Source of the DNA: a virus
Virus record (IMG/VR): IMGVR_UViG_3300042549_002188
Span: 1-27,322 of that record
Length of the DNA stretch: 27,322 bases
Strand: one strand, 5' to 3'
Of the stretch, positions 22,979 to 27,322 are shown piece after piece. Numbering within the stretch: the first letter of the stretch is position 1; each line of letters starts with the position of its first letter. Made by a program: the position numbers and the translations under genes. Under the pieces are notes generated by a model. The model worked only from the letters and a program-made list of their open reading frames with translations, searched no databases and was not told the origin of the DNA.

Positions 22979-23183
22979 AGGCGCAAAAGCACGTGAAGAA
23001 AATCGTATATTAAAAGCAAAAATACAAAACGATAGTAACCACATAGTTTTTTTAGATTCAACAATAACTGATTTGCAATTTGGTATTTGCGAAGTTGAAC
23101 AAGAAAATAGGGTAATCAAAGAACGTTTTTTAACTGTCACTTTTTATGCAATAATTGTGACAATATTTTACATCTTCAAATGA
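22863..23183 (+). CDS. Secreted coiled-coil protein with C-terminal membrane helix
   Basis: 106 residues. The N-terminus looks like a signal peptide (TLSKYICVILFTLPIFCKGQ); the residue before its Cys is Phe, so a lipobox is poor. The middle is a coil (ANLYLIKGAKAREENRILKA, then FLDSTITDLQF), and residues about 88-106 are a hydrophobic helix (FLTVTFYAIIVTIFYIF). The gene begins 116 nt inside the upstream frame, recalling nested Rz/Rz1 pairs, but it lacks the proline-rich lipoprotein character of Rz1. I call it a lysis-associated candidate, possibly a spanin partner. Confidence 0.58.
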   Translation: MTLSKYICVILFTLPIFCKGQSICIDSSTLRNANLYLIKGAKAREENRILKAKIQNDSNHIVFLDSTITDLQFGICEVEQENRVIKERFLTVTFYAIIVTIFYIFK

Positions 23184-24025
23184 AAAACAACGTACATAAA
23201 TTTGTAGTACCTTTTGAAAACAAAAAGATACTTTTGCTTTCCGATTTACATTGGGATAATCCTAAATGTGATAGGGTGCTATTAAAAAAACATTTAGATT
23301 TAGCACTTGCTGGTAATCACGATGTACATTTAAATGGTGATACGTTTTGTTTGATGCAAGGCGCATACGACCCACGTAAAAGCAAGGATGGAATAAGACC
23401 TGAACACAACGTTAACAACTATTTAGATGCTGTTGTAAACGATGCAATTGAATGGTTTAAACCATACGCACATTTAATTAAAGTTGTGGGTTATGGTAAC
23501 CACGAAACCAACATTATCAAACGGCAAGAAACAGACGTTATACAACGTTTTGTTTTTGGTTTGAATCGTGAATGTAAAACTGAAATAGAAGCTGGTGGTT
23601 ATGGTGGTTGGATAGTTTACAATTTTTTAGATGGCAAGGTAATTCGTAGAACGTTCAAAATAAAATACTTTCACGGTAGTGGGGGTGGTGGACCAGTAAC
23701 ACGTGGTGTAATTCAATTCAATAGGATGTCTTCATTTGTAGAAGGTGCAGATTTAATTTGGATGGGGCACGTTCACGAATGCAACGAGGTAATTTATACT
23801 AATGAATTTTTAAACAAACAATATACTATTGAACTTCGTAACATTTTAATGGTTCGTACTGCAACGTATAAAGAAGAATACAATAGTGGGCTTGGTGGTT
23901 GGCACGTAGAAAGAGGTGCAACCCCTAAACCTTTAGGTGGTCGTTGGTTAGAAATGTGTCCTGAACGTAAAATGGTAGATGGTATAGCAAGTTGTAAAAT
24001 AAACGCCTTTACATATCGTGCCTAA
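23180..24025 (+). CDS. Calcineurin-like metallophosphoesterase
   Basis: 281-residue metal-dependent phosphoesterase. All family motifs are present: SDLHWD (about residues 21-26), NGD (about 52-54) standing for GDxxD, GNHE (about 107-110), HGSGGGG (about 164-170) and GHVHE (about 196-200), giving the two-metal site. The substrate could be nucleic acid, nucleotide or phosphoprotein; phage members are often thought to act in DNA repair or nucleotide metabolism, but nothing here decides. It overlaps the previous gene by ATGA and the next by 8 nt. Finding it between lysis-type genes and the endolysin is unexpected. Confidence 0.88.
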   Translation: MKNNVHKFVVPFENKKILLLSDLHWDNPKCDRVLLKKHLDLALAGNHDVHLNGDTFCLMQGAYDPRKSKDGIRPEHNVNNYLDAVVNDAIEWFKPYAHLIKVVGYGNHETNIIKRQETDVIQRFVFGLNRECKTEIEAGGYGGWIVYNFLDGKVIRRTFKIKYFHGSGGGGPVTRGVIQFNRMSSFVEGADLIWMGHVHECNEVIYTNEFLNKQYTIELRNILMVRTATYKEEYNSGLGGWHVERGATPKPLGGRWLEMCPERKMVDGIASCKINAFTYRA

Positions 24026-24233
24026 AATTAAATGTCATATTGTTATACTTGCTGATTCTGTCTATGAGGATAAAGAACAATCGTGCGAGTTTTTAGAAGA
24101 AGCAATTTTAGACACGGGTTATATTATTGCAGCCAACCAACATTGGGATTACACAGAAGTACATTATATAAGTGGTCATACATTTGTAATTGATTTAGAT
24201 TTTAACGAGTTTTGTGACAAATGGATAAAGTAA
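24018..24233 (+). CDS. Small hypothetical protein (GTG start)
   Basis: 71 residues beginning at GTG 24018, overlapping the phosphoesterase end. It contains IKCHIVILADSVYEDKEQSC, GYIIAANQHWDYTEVHYI and HTFVIDLDFNEFC. Alternating strands suggest a small alpha/beta fold. No family was recognised. Overlap with both neighbours argues that it is real. Confidence 0.55.
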   Translation: MPKIKCHIVILADSVYEDKEQSCEFLEEAILDTGYIIAANQHWDYTEVHYISGHTFVIDLDFNEFCDKWIK

Positions 24234-24424
24234 ATAAACCAGCGCACTATCAGGGTGCTATTGAATGTGTAGCAGCAATTGAATCTGCAATGACAAAAGA
24301 AGCATTTCGTGGCTATTTGAAAGGCAATGTAATGAAATATATTTGGAGATATGACAGAAAGAATGGTGTTGAAGATTTGCAAAAAGCACAATGGTATTTA
24401 AACAAATTAATTGAATCTTTATGA
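24221..24424 (+). CDS. DUF3310 family protein
   Basis: 67-residue protein matching DUF3310, a small family widespread in phages: NKPAHYQGAIECVAAIES at the start, then GYLKGNVMKYIWRYDRKNG and EDLQKAQWYLNKLIE. The HY-x(4)-EC/EV, G-N-x-x-KY-x-WR and L-x-KA-x-WYL-x-KL positions are all present. Function is uncertain; some members are annotated as nucleotide kinase-like without clear proof. It overlaps the next gene by ATGA. Confidence 0.88.
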   Translation: MDKVNKPAHYQGAIECVAAIESAMTKEAFRGYLKGNVMKYIWRYDRKNGVEDLQKAQWYLNKLIESL

Positions 24425-25014
24425 AACAAGTACAACAATATTTAAATAGATTCGGGTGCAACTTAGTAGTTGACGGAATTATTGGAGATAAGACAAAAGT
24501 AGAAATCAAAAAGTATGTTTTTAGACAAACTAAAGGAATAACTTGGGTAAGATGTGACAAAAAACTAACCAATACTTTTGACGATTTTGGGGTATTGTGG
24601 GTAAACAATGAAGTTGCAGAAGTGTTCCCGTGTTCAACAACTGCTGGTAAGCATTACATACAAAATCCTATCACGTATGGTGGTGTAACGGGAACGGCAA
24701 TTGCTGCTGCACAATTTGTGCGTGGTTCACATCAATTCAAAACGTCTGCAAATTGGAAATCTTTGTGGTTAGGTATGCCATACTTTCAACAAATCCAACC
24801 TATTCAAATATTCCGTGATGGTAATAAAGATGGTAATTTAGACGAAAAAGTAATTCAAAAGGGATTGTTTGGTATAAACTTTCACCAAGCTGGTTTAGGT
24901 AATTTAATAGATAATTGGAGTGCTGGTTGTCCAGTAGTACCTAAAGCATATTGGTTAAAAGTTATTACCCATTTTAAAGATGGTGAAATTATAGATTTTA
25001 GTTTGCAATACTAA
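24421..25014 (+). CDS. Endolysin-like protein, PG-binding plus YkuD-like S-x-GC motif
   Basis: 197-residue candidate lysis enzyme. Residues 1-30 resemble the start of a peptidoglycan-binding domain (QQYLNRFGCNLVVDGIIGDK). The middle includes VFPCSTTAGKHYIQNPITYG. A D-G-N-K-D-G-N-L-D-E segment near 132-141 looks like a calcium-binding EF-hand loop. The C-terminal core FGINFHQAGLGNLIDNW-SAGCPVV has a His followed about 13 residues later by S-A-G-C, matching the H...S-x-GC catalytic pattern of L,D-transpeptidase/YkuD folds. It would act on cell-wall peptides during lysis. A related carboxypeptidase-type lysin is the alternative; no amidase or lysozyme motif is visible. Confidence 0.72.
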   Translation: MKQVQQYLNRFGCNLVVDGIIGDKTKVEIKKYVFRQTKGITWVRCDKKLTNTFDDFGVLWVNNEVAEVFPCSTTAGKHYIQNPITYGGVTGTAIAAAQFVRGSHQFKTSANWKSLWLGMPYFQQIQPIQIFRDGNKDGNLDEKVIQKGLFGINFHQAGLGNLIDNWSAGCPVVPKAYWLKVITHFKDGEIIDFSLQY

Positions 25015-25520
25015 TGGCTAAAGAACCCGACTTTTTAAAAGGACTTGGAGTACAAAACATCACCGAAGAAATACAAAGTGGTGGTGTTAATTCTATTATC
25101 CAAGATTGGGGTAACAAGTTAATTGAGGCATTACGTAGAAAGTTAAAATCTAACAAATCAAATGCAAGTGGTTCGTTAAGTGCCAACATAGAACCAAAAA
25201 TTGAACCAACATCTAAAGGCGAAAAACTGATAATCACAATGAATGAGTATTGGGTAGACGTTGAAGATGGGCAAGAACCTGGTACAATGGTATCTGCAAA
25301 ATCTTTGATTCAATGGATGAAAGAAAAACGCAGATATGGTTTGTTCAAAAGTGCATTTGATAAAAGAATTGAATCAGTAGTTGCACGAAAGATTAGTAAA
25401 AACATTTATGCTGGTGGTACAAAGGCACGACCATTCATAAAACCTACTTTAACACAAAAAAGAATTAACGAATTATCTCAAAACGTAGCAGATTATTTTG
25501 CTGCAAACTTATTTAAATAA
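25014..25520 (+). CDS. HK97 gp10-like structural / tail completion protein
   Basis: 168-residue protein: LIEALRRKLKSNKSNASGSL, then IEPTSKGEKLIITMNEYWVD, VEDGQEPGTMVSAKSLIQWM, a helical region, and a C-terminal GGTKARPFIKPTLTQKRINE. The A-S-G-x-L...Y-W-x-x-V-E-x-G-x-x-P and ARPFI-PTL motifs are typical of gp10-like neck or tail-completion proteins that act near the head-tail joint. It overlaps the endolysin stop by one base, so it is coexpressed with lysis and not with the connector genes, an uncommon position. Confidence 0.72.
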   Translation: MAKEPDFLKGLGVQNITEEIQSGGVNSIIQDWGNKLIEALRRKLKSNKSNASGSLSANIEPKIEPTSKGEKLIITMNEYWVDVEDGQEPGTMVSAKSLIQWMKEKRRYGLFKSAFDKRIESVVARKISKNIYAGGTKARPFIKPTLTQKRINELSQNVADYFAANLFK

Positions 25521-25521
25521 A

Positions 25522-25537
25522 TTATTTTGTAAAATAA
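25522..25537. repeat. Inverted repeat, candidate operator
   Basis: TTATTTT (25522-25528), GT, AAAATAA (25531-25537): a perfect 7-bp inverted repeat around a 2-bp centre. It lies directly upstream of the promoter of a small HTH protein and could be its autoregulatory site. In such AT-rich DNA chance is possible. Confidence 0.35.
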
Positions 25538-25538
25538 A

Positions 25539-25569
25539 TTTGTTATATTGAAAACTATTTGTATATTTG
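25539..25569 (+). promoter_or_regulatory. Host-type promoter giving a leaderless start
   Basis: TTTG at 25539-25542, 19 nt, TATATTTG at 25562-25569: close to the Bacteroidota consensus TTTG-N19-TAnnTTTG. The final G is 5 nt before ATG 25574. ATATTGAAAA before the box and TGC plus ATGGA after it match the promoter at 1236 at the same spacing. Confidence 0.75.
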
Positions 25570-25573
25570 TGCT

Positions 25574-25762
25574 ATGGATATACAAGAAGTTATCAAACAA
25601 ATCAAACTACACAAGAAGCACGGCATTGTTTCAAAGGTCGCTGCTCGTACTGGCATATCGATGCCAACAGTTAGAAAATACCTAAACGGGGATGTAATAC
25701 AACCAAAGGTATTAATCATTTTAAACACTGCTATTGACATTATCAATGAAGACTCTATATAA
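25574..25762 (+). CDS. Small HTH DNA-binding regulator
   Basis: 62-residue protein with a single helix-turn-helix: VSKVAARTGISMPTVRKYLN at about residues 19-38, resembling phage repressor or excisionase-type HTH proteins. Lys/His-rich helix before it, short helical end after it. ATG 25574 is chosen because it is exactly 5 nt after a TAnnTTTG box; an in-frame TTG at 25559 lies within the promoter. It is the first gene of the right-hand early run that leads to recombination genes, so it may regulate them or itself through the inverted repeat upstream. Confidence 0.78.
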   Translation: MDIQEVIKQIKLHKKHGIVSKVAARTGISMPTVRKYLNGDVIQPKVLIILNTAIDIINEDSI

Positions 25763-25766
25763 TCTT

Positions 25767-26051
25767 ATGGACGAAAACGTGGTGCGCTTAAAGAAGCTAC
25801 AAATGAGTGCAAATTTCTTTGAGGGTAAGTTACATTTCTTTGATGGTTTTAACGACTACGAGTTTGACGAAGAATTGGTAAAAGATTTACTAATAGAAAA
25901 CGATGAAGATTTAGTAAACGAGTTTACTCATTACGAAGTAGACGAAGATGGTATAAATTGCAATCATATTATGTGGGGTGTAATGGAAGACTTTGCACAA
26001 TTTTCTTTGTGTGATGCTATTGACAAATTAATAACAGATAAAAAACTATAA
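25767..26051 (+). CDS. Acidic hypothetical protein
   Basis: 94 residues from ATG 25767; an in-frame ATG at 25746 would add seven residues and overlap the HTH gene by 17 nt. Strongly acidic in the middle (GFNDYEFDEELVKDLLIEND, HYEVDEDGINCNHIMW). Such acidity is seen in DNA-mimic and anti-restriction proteins, but no known family was recognised. Early location behind the HTH gene is the only other clue. Confidence 0.58.
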   Translation: MDENVVRLKKLQMSANFFEGKLHFFDGFNDYEFDEELVKDLLIENDEDLVNEFTHYEVDEDGINCNHIMWGVMEDFAQFSLCDAIDKLITDKKL

Positions 26052-26054
26052 GAT

Positions 26055-26429
26055 ATGCCTTGCGAATCAGAACATAATACTCGAAATACTTCATATAGTG
26101 AGTGGAGTAAAATTAATAACGATTTCTTTTTAAAAGAACCACCAACAAATTTAGACAACATTACAAAAGATAATCTTTTAGATAAAATTGAAGTTAAAAA
26201 ATTAAAAGAACACAATGGATATTTAGAAGCTTGTTTGTGTGCTATTTTGACAGAACTTGAAATAAGAGAAATAGCCGAAGAAATAATTGATAATGCAACG
26301 GAAAATGGTCAAGTAAGTATGTTTGGTTTTTGGGAACAACACAAACAAAAAGATGAAGAACGTTTACAAAAAGAATTGCGTAAATTTTCACAACACGAAA
26401 AAGAAATTATAAAAAAACTATTACAATAA
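26055..26429 (+). CDS. Hypothetical early protein, helical
   Basis: 124 residues. It starts PCESEHNTRNTSYSEW, then helical and charged: LLDKIEVKKLKEHNGYLEAC, a short ILTELEIREIAEEIID helix, and a C-terminal QKDEERLQKELRKFSQHEKE coil. A C-E-S-E-H start followed by R-L/K-L-K helices is familiar from unnamed proteins near recombination genes in Bacteroidota phages. No catalytic motif. It lies 3 nt after the previous stop and 3 nt before the ERF gene. Confidence 0.6.
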   Translation: MPCESEHNTRNTSYSEWSKINNDFFLKEPPTNLDNITKDNLLDKIEVKKLKEHNGYLEACLCAILTELEIREIAEEIIDNATENGQVSMFGFWEQHKQKDEERLQKELRKFSQHEKEIIKKLLQ

Positions 26430-26432
26430 ACT

Positions 26433-26984
26433 ATGAAAGAACTATTTAACGCAGTAAGCAATTTTCAGGTGGAATGCCCGAAGATTTCAAAGGATTCTAA
26501 CAATCCATTTTTTAGTGATGCTAAACGCAAAGTAAACTATGCAAGTTTGCCACACATTTTGACAGTCATTACCCCTATACTTAAAAAGAATGGGTTGTTG
26601 ATTGTGCAACCAGTAGTAAACAATTGTGTTGTAACCAAATTGATTCACATAGAAACGGGGCAAATGTTAGAAAGTGTGTACGACATTGTATGCAAAGATT
26701 CTACCAACGCACAACAAATCGGATCGGGTGTTTCATACGCACGTAGATATAGTTTAACATCTATTTTGAATTTGAACATTGACGATGAATCCGATGACGA
26801 TGGTAATAGTGCAACCAATAATGTAGCCAAACCAACAACACCAAAGAAAGAAGAATTAAACCCAAAGCATTCTAATTGGAATAAGGCAAAAGAACATCTA
26901 CAAACGGGTGGACTTTTAGAAGACATCGAAAGAAAGTACACTATTAGTGCAGAAAACAAAAAGTTATTGATTGCAGCAAAATGA
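26433..26984 (+). CDS. ERF-type single-strand annealing protein
   Basis: 183-residue recombination protein of the ERF family, which anneals complementary single strands during phage recombination. The core is present: NYASLPHILTVITPILKKNG, then LLIVQPVVNN, VTKLIHIETGQMLESVYDI, a QIGSGVSYARRYSLTSIL helix that is the family hallmark, and an acidic NLNIDDESDDDGN segment. After a Pro/Thr/Lys linker (about 130-145) a short C-terminal helical region follows, as is common. It is paired with a YqaJ-like exonuclease next door, the expected partner. Confidence 0.9.
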   Translation: MKELFNAVSNFQVECPKISKDSNNPFFSDAKRKVNYASLPHILTVITPILKKNGLLIVQPVVNNCVVTKLIHIETGQMLESVYDIVCKDSTNAQQIGSGVSYARRYSLTSILNLNIDDESDDDGNSATNNVAKPTTPKKEELNPKHSNWNKAKEHLQTGGLLEDIERKYTISAENKKLLIAAK

Positions 26985-27001
26985 AATTTTGATTTAAACT
27001 T

Positions 27002-27322
27002 ATGGAAATTACAATAACGAATAACGAAAGCGAATGGTTAGCAGTCCGTGAAGGTAGATTCACGGCAAGTGACATACACAAACTTATGGGTACTCCGAGA
27101 AACAAATCGGAGTACTTAAGCGAAACGGCAAAGTCATTTGTCTACGAAAAAGCAAGTGAACTACTAACTGGTATTAGAAAGCCAATTTGGGGTGAAGCAT
27201 TGACGTGGGGAACTGAAAACGAAAAAGAAGCTTTTGAATATTTCCAACAACACCAGGATGATTTTTACACTTACTACGGTGGTGAAACTTACACGTTTAT
27301 TCCGTATGGTGAGTATTCAGGT
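27002..27322 (+). CDS. YqaJ-like viral exonuclease, 3' end cut by window edge
   Basis: First 107 codons of an exonuclease of the YqaJ / lambda Exo-like fold; the frame is still open at the window end. Visible parts are EWLAVREGRFTASDIHKLMG at about residues 11-30, the conserved W-x-x-R-x-GR-x-TAS start, then SETAKSFVYEKASELLTG and a GEALTWGTENEKEAFEYF helix that supplies the first active-site Glu region. The later D and E-x-K catalytic residues lie outside. It would resect double-stranded ends to feed the annealing protein encoded just upstream. The ATG lies 17 nt after the ERF stop. Confidence 0.88.
   Translation, partial: MEITITNNESEWLAVREGRFTASDIHKLMGTPRNKSEYLSETAKSFVYEKASELLTGIRKPIWGEALTWGTENEKEAFEYFQQHQDDFYTYYGGETYTFIPYGEYSG

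Noticed and set aside
1-27322. tRNA genes, CRISPR arrays, insertion sequences, integrase or attachment sites
   Set aside because: I saw no tRNA-like cloverleaf, spaced repeats, transposase motifs, integrase motifs or terminal duplications. Lysogeny genes, if any, are outside the window. Only a computed search could exclude weak cases.

Overview
The window reads as one contiguous stretch of a tailed double-stranded DNA phage (or excised prophage), most likely a long-tailed siphovirus infecting a member of the Bacteroidota. All convincing genes lie on the + strand, are tightly packed, and are often joined by ATGA or TAATG stop/start overlaps. The evidence for the host group is the absence of obvious Shine-Dalgarno sequences, several TAnnTTTG -7 boxes (the Bacteroidota housekeeping promoter element) placed just before start codons, low GC, and protein types I know mainly from phages of this phylum. 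The host genus cannot be read from the sequence. Both ends cut through genes: the DnaB-like helicase at the left edge and the YqaJ-like exonuclease at the right edge. The replication/recombination module therefore probably continues outside the window, or wraps round if the genome is circular or circularly permuted.

Layout. (1) 1-3660: replication and early control: DnaB-like helicase, DnaA domain-IV-like protein, a sigma-like regulator with an apparently non-canonical start, small membrane and hypothetical proteins, an HNH protein and a SAM methyltransferase. (2) 3675-7040: a small-terminase-like protein, several small conserved unknowns, a DUF551-like protein, a glycosyltransferase, and the large terminase. 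(3) 7056-7555: an AT-rich free-standing HNH homing endonuclease. (4) 7555-8288: a candidate tail assembly chaperone with a -1 frameshift at a run of nine T. (5) 8289-8398: promoter, intrinsic terminator, then a second promoter type. (6) 8404-14372: tail proteins and tape measure. (7) 14408-17034: prohead protease, scaffold-like protein, major capsid protein and a tail-tube-like protein, closed by a terminator at 17061-17087. (8) 17125-22740: structural proteins, a lectin-like receptor-binding candidate, holin-like membrane proteins, a portal fusion and connector/completion proteins. (9) 22694-25520: nested spanin-like genes, metallophosphoesterase, DUF3310 protein, endolysin and a gp10-like structural protein. 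(10) 25522-27322: a small HTH regulator behind a likely leaderless promoter, unknowns, ERF annealing protein and YqaJ exonuclease.

The most useful observation is that two promoter classes can be read directly. Host-type TAnnTTTG boxes lie upstream of the early/regulatory genes and the homing endonuclease, and one lies just upstream of a terminator. A second motif, G[CT]AACAAA, 12 nt, CTAATTTA, occurs four times with identical internal spacing, always 13-15 nt before the start of a virion gene and twice directly after an intrinsic terminator. I infer that this is the phage late promoter and that the sigma-like gene product is a candidate for its recognition factor. The second strong signal is a T-TTT-TTT slippery site giving a 244-residue transframe tail protein. 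Sharp drops in GC in the 3' end of terL plus the HNH gene, and inside two tail genes, mark probable recombination patches.
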